Source: Oscillospiraceae bacterium (GTDB lineage: Bacteria; Bacillota; Clostridia; Oscillospirales; Acutalibacteraceae). Taken from it: DNA of 64,000 nt. This document shows positions 52,863 through 61,785 of the stretch, one piece after another. The stretch's first letter is position 1. Every line of letters begins with the position of its first letter. The notes under the pieces are model-generated. The model saw only the letters and a list, made by a program, of their open reading frames with translations. It did not search any database and was not told the origin of the DNA. Location: assembly GCA_015066095.1 (NCBI GenBank), contig SVPC01000004.1, positions 30,677-94,676 on the forward strand. Reading direction: 5' to 3'. The translations under genes and the position numbers were made by a program.

Positions 52863-54054
52863 ATAAATCAATTCCTAATTTGCTGATTTGTTTGTAAAAA
52901 TCGGGGTAACTTTTTGCTACTGCTTCGGCACTTTCAATACTACCACCCGTAAGTGTTAAAAGTAAGGTAAGCGCCATTGCGATACGATGGTCGTTGTGCG
53001 AATATAATGTGGCTTTAGGTTGCCTTAATTCACCATTTTTAATTTCTACTAAATTTTCAGAAATCTCTACTTCTATACCAAATTTCAAAAGTTCGCGTTT
53101 CATCGTTTCGGCGCGGTCACTTTCCTTTAATTTAAGGCGCTTTGTACCTGTGAAAACCGCACCGCCAAAAAACGAAGATAATGCAAAACACACAGGCGCT
53201 AAATCGGGGCAGTCTGACAAATCAAACTGTTTTTCGCCTTTTTTAAGACCTTCGAATATATCCTTATATACACGGTCACCCTGTAAAGTATCAGTATTTA
53301 AACCGTCTACTAAAACATTACCGCCTATGTAATTAAAAGCATCCAAAAACGCGGCATTTGAACAGTCACCCTCTACCGTATATTCACAAGACTCAAAACT
53401 GCTTTGTCCATCAATTATAAGTGTATTACCGCTTCTTTCCACTTTTACACCAAAGTCTTCAAGACAGCAAACAGTCAAATCTACATAAGAAGCACTTTCA
53501 AATTTGCCAGTTATTTCAATAATACTTTTTTCTTTAAGGGTGGACAAAGCAAACACCATACCACTTATAAACTGACTGGAAATATCCCCTGCCAAGCGGT
53601 AGTTACTTGGCTTTAATTTTCCACACACTGTAACACTGTTTTCGGTTTTTTGGAACAAAATATTCTGCTCTTTTGCAATTTCTTCATAAATACCCAAAGG
53701 TCGCTCGAACAAACGCTTTTCACCCGTTAAAGTAATGCGTTTGCCAAAGGACATACAAAGCGGCAAAAGAAACCTTAATGTGCTTCCGCTCTCGTTACAA
53801 TATAGTACCGCCCCGTCAGGTACTTTGTCGGCTTTAAGACCGCCGATTTCAACAACATCGTCTTTAACTAAAACTTTAGCACCCAAACTTTTAAGGCAAT
53901 TAAGTGTCGCTTCAATATCTTTAGAAAAAGCAAGATTTTTAATAACACTTTTTTCGCTCAATGCCCCGCATATAAGCGCCCTGTGTGCCATACTTTTAGA
54001 GGGCGGTGCAATAATTTTGCCCACCGCCTTTGATGGGTTTATTTTAACCTTCAT
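52849..54054 (-). CDS. aroA: 3-phosphoshikimate 1-carboxyvinyltransferase (EPSP synthase)
   Basis: The product has 401 residues. It joins PEP and shikimate-3-phosphate. Signature regions are PPSKSMAHRALICGAL, CNESGSTLRFLLPL, GDISSQFISGMVFAL, KLKESDRAETMKREL and HNDHRIAMALTLL. The usual NAGTA/NSGST loop is NESGST. It overlaps aroQ by 11 bases and tyrA by 14. Confidence 0.96.
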   Translation of the reverse strand: MKVKINPSKAVGKIIAPPSKSMAHRALICGALSEKSVIKNLAFSKDIEATLNCLKSLGAKVLVKDDVVEIGGLKADKVPDGAVLYCNESGSTLRFLLPLCMSFGKRITLTGEKRLFERPLGIYEEIAKEQNILFQKTENSVTVCGKLKPSNYRLAGDISSQFISGMVFALSTLKEKSIIEITGKFESASYVDLTVCCLEDFGVKVERSGNTLIIDGQSSFESCEYTVEGDCSNAAFLDAFNYIGGNVLVDGLNTDTLQGDRVYKDIFEGLKKGEKQFDLSDCPDLAPVCFALSSFFGGAVFTGTKRLKLKESDRAETMKRELLKFGIEVEISENLVEIKNGELRQPKATLYSHNDHRIAMALTLLLTLTGGSIESAEAVAKSYPDFYKQISKLGIDLYETD

Positions 54055-54481
54055 TTTCTCTCTCCAAAATAAGGTCGATAGCCTTTAAATATCCATGGAA
54101 TCCAAGACCCGTGACAGTTGCAAAACAATACTCGCGTACATAACTTATCTGTCTGTAATCTTCCCTTTTTGCAACATCAGAAATATGCACTTCTACTGCG
54201 GGTATGCCGACCGATTTCAAAGCATCCAACAAAGCAATACTTGTATGCGTATAAGCGGCTGGGTTTATAATAATAGCATCAAATTCACTATAAGCGTCCT
54301 GTATTTCATCAACCAGTTCACCTTCGTGATTAGACTGAAAAATCTCAACCGCTATTCGCTTTTCTTTAGCATAAGCATTTATAAGGTCACACAAATCTTC
54401 ATAGGTATTACTGCCGTAAATTTCAGGCTCGCGTATCCCTAACATATTAAGATTAGGACCATTTAAAACTAAAATTTTCAA
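54044..54481 (-). CDS. aroQ: 3-dehydroquinate dehydratase, type II
   Basis: The product has 145 residues, the compact type II enzyme. Diagnostic segments are LVLNGPNLNMLGIREPEIYG with the catalytic Tyr, NPAAYTHTSIALLDAL and EVHISDVAKREDYRQISY. It dehydrates 3-dehydroquinate to 3-dehydroshikimate. Translation begins at TTG overlapping the aroE-aroK stop (TTGA). Another shikimate gene follows, overlapping by 11 bases. Confidence 0.95.
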   Translation of the reverse strand: MKILVLNGPNLNMLGIREPEIYGSNTYEDLCDLINAYAKEKRIAVEIFQSNHEGELVDEIQDAYSEFDAIIINPAAYTHTSIALLDALKSVGIPAVEVHISDVAKREDYRQISYVREYCFATVTGLGFHGYLKAIDLILERENEG

Positions 54482-55710
54482 CTTTTAAAATCCTCCAAAA
54501 TAATATCTGCAGTACCCTCTGCAGTTTCGCTTGAATTTATCTTTTTATCACAAGTGTCACAATAAATAGAATATCGTTCGTTATAACGCTTTTCAAGTGA
54601 TTGCCTGTCACTTGAAAGCGGTCGGTCAGGGGTGGCAACTAATTTCTCTAATGGGCGGTCAAGAAAATAGACTCTGCCGTTAAGTTTTAGAAAATCTATA
54701 TTTTCTTGTTTTAAAACCGCGCCGCCGCCTGTGGCAATAACCTTGCCTTGTAAAGCAGACACACGCTTTATAACATCGGTTTCAATCTTTCTAAAACCGC
54801 TCTCGCCCGACTTTTCAAATATATCCCGTATATCGCCGTTTTCACTTTCTATAATATCATCAGTATCTATAAATTCTCTACCAAGTTTTTCTGCCAATAT
54901 TTTACCAACAGTTGTCTTACCGCTACCGGGCATACCGATTAAAACAATATTCTCTTTTGATTTGTAAATGTCTTTAAAAATACCTTGTGCTTTTTCTTGT
55001 GGACATTCTTTATCCATAAACTTTTCTACCGCAAAAATTGCTTGGCTTACAAGCATATAAAGACCGCCACACGCGGTAATGCCGCGTTTTTTAGCCTCTG
55101 TTACAAGTTTTGTACATAACGGATTGTAAACCGCATCAAAAATACCTTCCAAAGCAGGAAAATCATCCAAATCAATAAGATTACCATCTATTTTAGGATA
55201 CATACCCACAGGCGTGGTATTGATAATTACCTGTGTTTCGGGCATTTTCTTTGCTTCTTCGTATGTTATGGTATCACTTTTTTTTTCGCGTGACACTTTT
55301 TGTATGCTTTTAGCACCCAAAGTTTCGGCTACAGCATAGGCATTTTTTGTAGTACCGCCGTCACCCAAAATCAACACATTTTTACCTTGTAAATTTATAC
55401 CTGCGTGTTCTATATTAGATTTTAACCCTAAAAAGTCAGTATTATAACCTTTAAGTTTTCCGTTATCATTTACTATAACATTTACAGCCCCTATTTTTTT
55501 TGCAACATCACTTATCTCATCAAGATAACGTATTACGGCTTGCTTATATGGAATTGTAACATTAATACCCTTGAAATTCTTTTGGGTCATAAAGGTGTCT
55601 ACCTCTTCGGGTTTTAACTCCTTTACACCGTAATCCATACAGAAATATTTGGTATAAATCTCTTTTGAAAAACTATGCCCTAATTTTTCACCGATAATTG
55701 CATATTCCAT
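54478..55710 (-). CDS. aroE-aroK: Fused shikimate dehydrogenase - shikimate kinase
   Basis: The product has 410 residues in two parts. Residues 1-240 are shikimate dehydrogenase: GEKLGHSFSKEIY, NVTIPYKQAV with the catalytic Lys, YNTDFLGL with the Asp partner, cofactor loop GDGGTTKNAYA, and LYMLVSQA. Residues 250-410 are shikimate kinase: Walker A GMPGSGKTTVGK, FIDTDD, FRKIETDVI and ATGGGAV, then TPDRPLS. The enzyme would reduce dehydroshikimate and phosphorylate the product. A single open frame with no slippery site supports a true fusion. Its ATG overlaps the aroC stop (TAATG). Confidence 0.95.
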   Translation of the reverse strand: MEYAIIGEKLGHSFSKEIYTKYFCMDYGVKELKPEEVDTFMTQKNFKGINVTIPYKQAVIRYLDEISDVAKKIGAVNVIVNDNGKLKGYNTDFLGLKSNIEHAGINLQGKNVLILGDGGTTKNAYAVAETLGAKSIQKVSREKKSDTITYEEAKKMPETQVIINTTPVGMYPKIDGNLIDLDDFPALEGIFDAVYNPLCTKLVTEAKKRGITACGGLYMLVSQAIFAVEKFMDKECPQEKAQGIFKDIYKSKENIVLIGMPGSGKTTVGKILAEKLGREFIDTDDIIESENGDIRDIFEKSGESGFRKIETDVIKRVSALQGKVIATGGGAVLKQENIDFLKLNGRVYFLDRPLEKLVATPDRPLSSDRQSLEKRYNERYSIYCDTCDKKINSSETAEGTADIILEDFKS

Positions 55711-56801
55711 TATTCACTCAACCAATCTGTACCATAACGGGTAATAAGTAAATCAGCCAAAGCAAGAGCTGTAACGCTATCCACAACCACCTTCGCACGG
55801 TGCACGATACAAGGGTCGTGTCTGCCTTTGGCTTGGAGTATAGCATTTTCACCCGTTTTAATATTAACGGTATTTTGCGCCTTTGCTATAGTGGGAGTAG
55901 GACGGAAAGCGGTGCGGAAAATCACAGGCATACCGTTTGTAATACCGCCGTTTATACCGCCCGAATTGTTGGTTTTAGTCACTATATTATCATCTATATT
56001 TTCAAAACAATCGTTAGCGTCAGAGCCTGTCATTTGTGCAATATTAAACCCTTTGCCAAATTCTATACCCTTAACACCGGGAACTGAAAAAACTGCGTGG
56101 GATAAAATACCATCAACACTGTCAAACCACGGCTCTCCTACACCCCAGGGCAAACCTGTTACCGCAGTTTCAACTATACCGCCAACGCTGTCACCTTGAG
56201 ATTTTGCACACTTTATTGCTTCTATCATTTCGGAACCCTTTTGGTCATCCAAAACAGCAAATTCCTTGCCGTTAAGTGCCTTTATGTCTGCACTTATATC
56301 TTCAAAATCTCGGTCAGAAATACCTGCACACTCGGATATGTGACTGCCAATTATAATCCCTTTCTTTTGCAATGCGGGGATTATAATACCTGCCGCCGCC
56401 ACTATCGGCGCAGTAATTCTACCGCTAAAATGACCGCCGCCGCGGTAATCTTCAAAACCGCGGTATTTACACTCGGCAGTGAAATCTGCGTGAGATGGTC
56501 GAGCCAAATCTTTTGTCAAAGAATAATCTTTTGAACGGGTATCATTATTTTTTATAACAATACAAATAGGTGTGCCTGTGGTCTTACCCTCAAAAACACC
56601 GCTTAAAATCTCAATTTCATCCTGTTCACGACGAGATGTAGAAACCTCGTCTATTCCTTTACGAAGAGAAAGCATTTTATTTATAAAAGCCATATCCACT
56701 GTTATACCGGGTGTTACACCGTCAAGCACAGCACCAATAGCCACCCCATGACTTTCGCCAAAAAGGGTTATACTCAAATTATTACCAAAAGTGTTTTTCA
56801 T
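55710..56801 (-). CDS. aroC: Chorismate synthase
   Basis: The product has 363 residues. It eliminates phosphate from EPSP to give chorismate using reduced FMN. GESHGVAIGAVLDGVTPG opens the protein, RPSHADFTAECKYRGFEDYRGGGHFSGR is the classical signature region, and GGINGGITNGMPV and GRHDPCIVHRA are conserved later. It overlaps aroB (ATGA) and aroE-aroK (TAATG). Confidence 0.97.
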   Translation of the reverse strand: MKNTFGNNLSITLFGESHGVAIGAVLDGVTPGITVDMAFINKMLSLRKGIDEVSTSRREQDEIEILSGVFEGKTTGTPICIVIKNNDTRSKDYSLTKDLARPSHADFTAECKYRGFEDYRGGGHFSGRITAPIVAAAGIIIPALQKKGIIIGSHISECAGISDRDFEDISADIKALNGKEFAVLDDQKGSEMIEAIKCAKSQGDSVGGIVETAVTGLPWGVGEPWFDSVDGILSHAVFSVPGVKGIEFGKGFNIAQMTGSDANDCFENIDDNIVTKTNNSGGINGGITNGMPVIFRTAFRPTPTIAKAQNTVNIKTGENAILQAKGRHDPCIVHRAKVVVDSVTALALADLLITRYGTDWLSE

Positions 56802-57823
56802 TTTAATGCAACACTCCTTATCATATCTGAAAATTCGCTGAATGTTATATCTTTCATTTGGAATTTGCCAATTTCGGGCACGGTAACTACCGTTATCTTA
56901 TCGCCCGACATTTTTTTATCGTGTCTACAAGCATCTATAAGTTTTTCGGCATCTTCTTGTAAAGATACTTGAAGCCCTAATTTGAGTAGCACCGTTTCCA
57001 ACTCTTCCCTTACCTTTTGTGAACACATAGGAAGCATACCGATTGCCACACACTCACCGTGATAATACTTATCCATTCCGTTTACACTTTCAATCGCGTG
57101 TGCCAAGGTATGACCGAAATTAAGTACTTTACGAAGACCGCTTTCACGCTCATCTTGTTCGACCACCGCTTTTTTAATGAGTAATGAACAATGAATAATC
57201 TGCTCTATAACATCAAGGTCAAATTCGCTTGTGTTTTTAAATATTTCGAATAGTTCTTTATCACAAGTCGCCGCCATTTTAAGTGCTTCACAAAGCCCGT
57301 TTACAATCTGACGCTGTGGTAATGTCCTTATAACATAGGGGTCTATTACCACCGCTTTTGGCGGATAAAAAGCACCAACAAGATTTTTATAACCCATAAA
57401 ATCAACAGCAGTTTTACCGCCTATAGATGAGTCAACCTGTGAAAGCACGGTGGTGGGAATATTATAAAAATCAATACCGCGCATATATGTAGCCGCCGCA
57501 AAGCCCGAAAGGTCTCCCACAACACCGCCGCCTACTGCAACAACACAGTCACTGCGGGTAAAGTTATTTTCTACCATTGTTTTATGTAACGTTAGCCAAC
57601 TTTCGGTGTTTTTAGTGGCTTCACCTTGCGGTAAAGTTATTATTACGGGTGTTTTGCATTGTTTTGCAACTGCCAGTGCATATTCTTTCGGTACTCCGTC
57701 ATCGGTTACTATCAGCACTCTTCGGTCAAGATTTAATAATTCCCCTACCTTTAAAAGCGCACCGCGTTCCAATGTTATACCATAGCTGCCATTTAAGGTC
57801 TTTACATTGATTTCCAAAACCAT
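56798..57823 (-). CDS. aroB: 3-dehydroquinate synthase
   Basis: The product has 341 residues. It cyclises DAHP to 3-dehydroquinate with NAD and a divalent metal. Recognisable motifs are GGGVVGDLSGFAAATYMRG, PTTVLSQVDSSIGGKTAVD, GLCEALKMA and NFGHTLAHAIE with a metal His. Four bases separate it from pheA and it overlaps aroC. Confidence 0.97.
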   Translation of the reverse strand: MVLEINVKTLNGSYGITLERGALLKVGELLNLDRRVLIVTDDGVPKEYALAVAKQCKTPVIITLPQGEATKNTESWLTLHKTMVENNFTRSDCVVAVGGGVVGDLSGFAAATYMRGIDFYNIPTTVLSQVDSSIGGKTAVDFMGYKNLVGAFYPPKAVVIDPYVIRTLPQRQIVNGLCEALKMAATCDKELFEIFKNTSEFDLDVIEQIIHCSLLIKKAVVEQDERESGLRKVLNFGHTLAHAIESVNGMDKYYHGECVAIGMLPMCSQKVREELETVLLKLGLQVSLQEDAEKLIDACRHDKKMSGDKITVVTVPEIGKFQMKDITFSEFSDMIRSVALK

Positions 57824-57827
57824 TCTC

Positions 57828-58919
57828 CTATTTTATAAGAATTTCTTTTTCAAAATGACCTAAAATTTTAAGGTTGTTGCAACACTCTTTAAGGTCTTCT
57901 AGCATCGCTTTACCTTCATCACTCATAATATCGCCTTCGCCCTCGGCGTAGAAATAATAGTCCCATATAAGTTCCTTTGTAGGACGACTTTTGAGCGCTT
58001 TGAGGTTAAATCCGTGTTTACCTATTATGGTTATCGCTTCACCCAACGACCCTGCCGAATTTTTAACGGTAAACAGCATTACAAAATGCTTATCGTTAGG
58101 GGTGGGTTTCTTTTCGGCACGGGTAAACACTGCAAAACGCGTAGTGTTGGTACCGCTTTCGTTGATGTGGCCTTCTATTTTTTCAAGTCCGAATTTCTTC
58201 CCTGCTTCCACACTGCCGATAGCCGCAATATCGGTTCTTCCGCTCTCAGCCACGGTTTTTACCGCAACCGCAGTATTAACGGATTCTGTTGTCTTATATC
58301 CTTTTTCGCGTATAAACTCGGCACATTGACCGAGCGCTTGCGGATGGCTTATAACCTCTTTTATTGTAGAAAGTGTAGCGCCCTTGTTACCCAAAAGATT
58401 CTGAATAACCTCAATTTCATAAACACCACTTATATAAAGACTGCCAAAAAATGCTAAATCAAGCACTTGACCCACATCACCGTTGTGACTGTTTTCAATA
58501 GGTAAAACCGCGCAATCACACTCGCCGTCTGCAACCGCTTTGTAAGCCGCCTTAAAATCTTTAAAGCCTATTGCCTTTGCATCAGGGAAAATTTTCTCTG
58601 CGGCTATGTTTGCAAAAGCGCCCTCAACACCGCTGTATGCCACACGCATACCGTCAAGCAGTTTATGTTGCAATTTCTTTGAAAGGTCGATATTACCCTG
58701 TAGAAAACTCACATAATACGAGCGGTAATCTTCGTTCTCTATATATTCGGTATTACGTGCAATAATCTCGGCTTCTCTTACAAAATCGTCAATAGGCAGA
58801 CCATTTGCCTTTTTATACTCAGCAACAATTCGCGCCGCATCCATTCTCTGTTCGAAAAGACGCGCCATTTCCTTGTCGGTTTGGTTGATTATCGCTCTTG
58901 CTTTTTCAAGTTCAGTCAT
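57828..58919 (-). CDS. pheA: Bifunctional chorismate mutase / prephenate dehydratase (P-protein)
   Basis: The product has 363 residues. Residues 1-85 are an AroQ-type chorismate mutase (ARAIINQTDKEMARLFEQRM), about 90-270 are prephenate dehydratase (YSGVEGAFANIAAEKIFP, ENSHNGDVGQVLDL, TNTTRFAVF), and about 280-363 are an ACT domain (NSAGSLGEAITIIGKHGFNLKALKSRP) that usually senses phenylalanine. It makes phenylpyruvate. GGGGAGTG precedes the ATG. It is the first structural gene of the aromatic operon, directly behind the attenuator. Confidence 0.96.
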   Translation of the reverse strand: MTELEKARAIINQTDKEMARLFEQRMDAARIVAEYKKANGLPIDDFVREAEIIARNTEYIENEDYRSYYVSFLQGNIDLSKKLQHKLLDGMRVAYSGVEGAFANIAAEKIFPDAKAIGFKDFKAAYKAVADGECDCAVLPIENSHNGDVGQVLDLAFFGSLYISGVYEIEVIQNLLGNKGATLSTIKEVISHPQALGQCAEFIREKGYKTTESVNTAVAVKTVAESGRTDIAAIGSVEAGKKFGLEKIEGHINESGTNTTRFAVFTRAEKKPTPNDKHFVMLFTVKNSAGSLGEAITIIGKHGFNLKALKSRPTKELIWDYYFYAEGEGDIMSDEGKAMLEDLKECCNNLKILGHFEKEILIK

Positions 58920-58943
58920 AATGCACTCCCCAAATCTTAAAAA

Positions 58944-58991
58944 TAAAAAAACCGCACCCTACTTTTGCCTTTTCGGCACAAGCAGTTGCGG
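58944..58991 (-). terminator. Attenuator terminator of the aromatic operon
   Basis: On the minus strand CCGCAACTGCTTGTGCC pairs imperfectly with GGCAAAAGTAGGGTGCGG around GAAAA and is followed by seven T and then ATTTTT. It stands 25 bases before pheA. GCCGAAAA inside it can instead pair with the upstream TTTTCGGC, giving an antiterminator. Confidence 0.85.
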
Positions 58992-59020
58992 ACTGTCCGT
59001 TAAACCAGTAGCCGAAAAAA

Positions 59021-59089
59021 TTATCGGCACTTCGCGGTGAACGGGCAGCCCTCGTTAAAGTAATAAAAGTAAAAATTGTTAAAGAACAT
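59021..59089 (-). CDS. Leader peptide of the aromatic operon attenuator
   Basis: A 22-codon ORF, absent from the ORF track, begins at the ATG at 59089 with GAGGTG in SD position. Its start MFFNNFYFYYF has eight Phe or Tyr residues among the first eleven, and it ends at TAA at 59021 just before the first alternative hairpin. Ribosome stalling on these codons when Phe- or Tyr-tRNA is scarce would choose the antiterminator. This is the pheL-type design, inferred from sequence; no Trp codon is in this frame. The longer overlapping frame in the track is less well placed. Confidence 0.82.
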   Translation of the reverse strand: MFFNNFYFYYFNEGCPFTAKCR

Positions 59090-59124
59090 ACCATTTCACC
59101 TCGCAAAATCTTAGTATATTATGT

Positions 59125-59153
59125 ATTTTACTGCAACAATTGGTGTTTGTCAA
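59125..59153 (-). promoter_or_regulatory. Sigma-A promoter of the aromatic operon
   Basis: TTGACA, a 17-base spacer and TAAAAT read leftward, giving a leader of about 200 bases before pheA. Confidence 0.85.
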
Positions 59154-59207
59154 GTGTTTTTTCGCTTTAAAGCGTTAAATTTTTTATTTTTTCATTTTTT
59201 ATAGAAA

Positions 59208-59236
59208 AATCGGCTCTGCAAAAGCAGAACCGATTA
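59208..59236 (-). terminator. Terminator after glutamine synthetase
   Basis: AATCGG-TTCTGC pairs with GCAGA-GCCGATT around TTTT on the minus strand and is followed by a T-tract. Confidence 0.85.
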
Positions 59237-59239
59237 AAA

Positions 59240-61324
59240 TTAAATCTTAAAAAGTAAATCACCGTAAGAAGGATAAGGCCAATAATTCTTTGGCATTACA
59301 CTCTCAGCGCTGTCGGCATATTTTCTTATATCCGCCATAATCTTTAAAATATTGTTGCGGTACTCACATGCCTTTTCAAAAGTATCAGTAGAACGCTCTG
59401 CCGAAGCCACCGCACCTTTAAGTATAGATGTTAAAGAAAAAATTTCCTTATTAGCGGCAGTAAGACGAGCCACAAGTTCCATCTCAACGCTATTGTCAAC
59501 ACCAATTATCTTCTTATTGTTTGCCGCCTCACACATACTGCTTGTGTATGAGGTTATTGCAGGGATAACATCACGGCCCATCATATCAATAAGCGTAAGT
59601 GCTTCTATATGTATTATCTTGGCATAATTTTCAAGTATGATATCCACACGAGAATCTATCTCTGCACGGTTAAATACACCGTGACGCTCAAAAAGTGCTA
59701 CATTTTCCTCTGTTTTAAGAAGAGGTAAAGCATCAACTGTACTTGGTAAATTAAGAAGACCGCGCTTTTCAGCCTCGATTTCCCATTCCTTTGAATAGCC
59801 GTCACCGTTAAATATAATGCGTTTATGATTTTCTATACATTCCTTAACAATTGCATTAACTTCACTTGCCACGTCTGTTGCATTTTCAAGTCTTAAAGCA
59901 TAGTTACTAAACACATCAGCAACCATAGTATTAAGCATAACATTAGTATCGGATATAGACGAAGCTGAGCCGAGCATACGGAACTCGAACTTATTACCTG
60001 TAAATGCAAAGGGAGATGTACGGTTGCGGTCAGCATTATCTTTTTTAAATTCGGGGATAACATCTGCGCCTATTTTCATCTTCTGACGCTTCATATCATC
60101 GTAGTGTATACCCTTTGAAATTGCTTCGAGCATATCGGTCAAATCTTCACCCAAGAAGATGGAAATAATTGCAGGTGGTGCTTCGTTACCGCCCAAACGG
60201 TGGTCGTTACCTGCGGTTGCAACCGCTATGCGAAGTAAATCTTGATGTTTATCCACCGCTTCAATAACGGCGGAAAGTGTTATAAGGAACAACTTATTTT
60301 CAGACGGGTTTTTACCTGCTTTTAAGAAATTTACACCCGTATCAGTCGAAATAGACCAGTTATTGTGCTTACCGCTGCCGTTTACGCCGTCGTAAGGTTT
60401 TTCGTGCAAAAGACAAACAAGACCCTTTGAAAGTGCTACCTTTTTCATAAATTCCATTGTGAGTTGGTTATGGTCGGCGGCAATATTTGTGGTGGTAAAT
60501 ACAGGTGCCAATTCGTGCTGTGCAGGAGCGGCTTCATTGTGTTCAGTTTTTGCGAGAACGCCCAACTTCCAAAGTTCGTTATCAAGTTCGCGCATAAATT
60601 CAGCCACCCGCGGCTTTAACACGCCAAAATAGTGGTCGTCCATTTCCTGCCCTTTAGGTGGCATACAACCAATAAGTGTTCTGCCGCAATACATAAGGTC
60701 GGGACGTTTATCATAAAGTTCTTTATCTATAAGAAAATATTCCTGTTCGGGACCTACGGTTGTATTGGTACGCTTAACATCAGTATAACCCAAAGCCCGA
60801 ACTACGCGAAGCGCCTGTTTGTTTATTGCCTCCATACTGCGAAGCAAAGGTGTCTTTTGGTCAAGCGCCTCACCCGAAAAAGAGCAAAAAGCAGTAGGTA
60901 TGCAAAGGGTTTTATCCTTTATAAATGCGTAAGAACTAGGGTCCCAAGCGGTATAACCGCGTGCTTCAAAAGTGGCGCGAAGACCGCCCGACGGGAAAGA
61001 TGAAGCATCAGGCTCACCCTTTATAAGTTCTTTGCCCGAAAACTCCATCACAATATGGCCGTCGTCAGTAGGATTTATAAAACTATCGTGTTTTTCTGCA
61101 GTAATACCTGTAAGTGGTTGGAACCAATGGGTATAATGAGTAGCGCCCTTTTCGATAGCCCACTCTTTCATAGCATCGGCAACAATATCTGCAATACTGC
61201 TGTCAAGACTTTTACCCTCTTTAATTGTACTTTTTAAAATTTCATAGGTTTCCTTTGGCAAACGCTCCTTCATAACCGCGTCATTAAAAACATTTATGCC
61301 AAAAAATTCACTTACCTTAGCCAC
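59240..61324 (-). CDS. glnN: Glutamine synthetase, type III
   Basis: The product has 694 residues, the length of the large GSIII form and far longer than GSI. It makes glutamine from glutamate and ammonia. [57 protein letters not shown] and [15 protein letters not shown] are GSIII landmarks. Translation starts at GTG with AGGAG nine bases upstream. It is monocistronic. GSIII is frequent in gut Bacteroidetes and some Clostridia. Confidence 0.96.
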   Translation of the reverse strand: MAKVSEFFGINVFNDAVMKERLPKETYEILKSTIKEGKSLDSSIADIVADAMKEWAIEKGATHYTHWFQPLTGITAEKHDSFINPTDDGHIVMEFSGKELIKGEPDASSFPSGGLRATFEARGYTAWDPSSYAFIKDKTLCIPTAFCSFSGEALDQKTPLLRSMEAINKQALRVVRALGYTDVKRTNTTVGPEQEYFLIDKELYDKRPDLMYCGRTLIGCMPPKGQEMDDHYFGVLKPRVAEFMRELDNELWKLGVLAKTEHNEAAPAQHELAPVFTTTNIAADHNQLTMEFMKKVALSKGLVCLLHEKPYDGVNGSGKHNNWSISTDTGVNFLKAGKNPSENKLFLITLSAVIEAVDKHQDLLRIAVATAGNDHRLGGNEAPPAIISIFLGEDLTDMLEAISKGIHYDDMKRQKMKIGADVIPEFKKDNADRNRTSPFAFTGNKFEFRMLGSASSISDTNVMLNTMVADVFSNYALRLENATDVASEVNAIVKECIENHKRIIFNGDGYSKEWEIEAEKRGLLNLPSTVDALPLLKTEENVALFERHGVFNRAEIDSRVDIILENYAKIIHIEALTLIDMMGRDVIPAITSYTSSMCEAANNKKIIGVDNSVEMELVARLTAANKEIFSLTSILKGAVASAERSTDTFEKACEYRNNILKIMADIRKYADSAESVMPKNYWPYPSYGDLLFKI

Positions 61325-61372
61325 AAGCCAATACTCCTAACTGAAAAAAGTTTTAACAATTTTTATAAAACG

Positions 61373-61398
61373 CCGTAACATATATTAAAAGATTACGG
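61373..61398. promoter_or_regulatory. Inverted repeat between glnN and the divergent small gene
   Basis: CCGTAA and TTACGG face each other across 14 bases in the glnN intergenic region; the right arm overlaps the SD of the small gene. It may be an operator, but no known consensus is matched. Confidence 0.35.
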
Positions 61399-61408
61399 AG
61401 TGATTATT

Positions 61409-61723
61409 TTGTATAACGAATTCCCAACACCTATAACTAGCGAAACTGACCTTACTTATTATGAAAAATATTTAGAACAGGAATTCCCATCCGATACGCC
61501 ACCGCAGACACTTTGCAATCGGCTAAAATGTTACATAGGCAAAGCGGTAAGAGTAGATTTATCTTCACCTTACCGCGCTGAAAACCGAAACGGCGTTTTA
61601 AAAGATATAGGGCAAGACTTTTTAATAATAAAATCCCCTCAGCAAAGAGAGTGCTTTATTCCATTTTGTGCTTTAAAAAGTATCACAGTTTTGCAAAATA
61701 ATACAAAACCGCCCCATTTTTAA
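61409..61723 (+). CDS. Small protein with a C-terminal Sm-like segment, unknown
   Basis: About 104 residues. The start is taken as TTG at 61409 (YNEFPTPITSETDL) because GGAGTG lies six bases before it; the track GTG falls inside that SD. The N-terminal half is polar and helical. The C-terminal half (IGKAVRVDLSSPYRAENRNGVLKDIGQDFLIIKS) has the alternating strands of a small Sm-like barrel, as in DUF2642-type proteins of spore-formers. That comparison is tentative. Confidence 0.65.
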   Translation: MYNEFPTPITSETDLTYYEKYLEQEFPSDTPPQTLCNRLKCYIGKAVRVDLSSPYRAENRNGVLKDIGQDFLIIKSPQQRECFIPFCALKSITVLQNNTKPPHF

Positions 61724-61754
61724 CAATTTTACCACTAATAAAAATCAATGTCAA

Positions 61755-61785
61755 CAAAAAACCGCCTTTTAAAGGCGGTTTTTTA
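61755..61785. terminator. Bidirectional intrinsic terminator
   Basis: AAAAACCGCC pairs with GGCGGTTTTT across TTTTAAA, between the small gene and the HAD phosphatase gene. Confidence 0.85.

Noticed and set aside
58912-59106. 64-aa minus-strand ORF through the aromatic leader, containing FFGYWF
   Set aside because: The aromatic run is tempting as a sensor, but the frame has no stop before the terminator, runs into pheA, and its ATG sits very close to the SD. The overlapping MFFNNFYFYYF frame has better SD spacing and a correctly placed stop.
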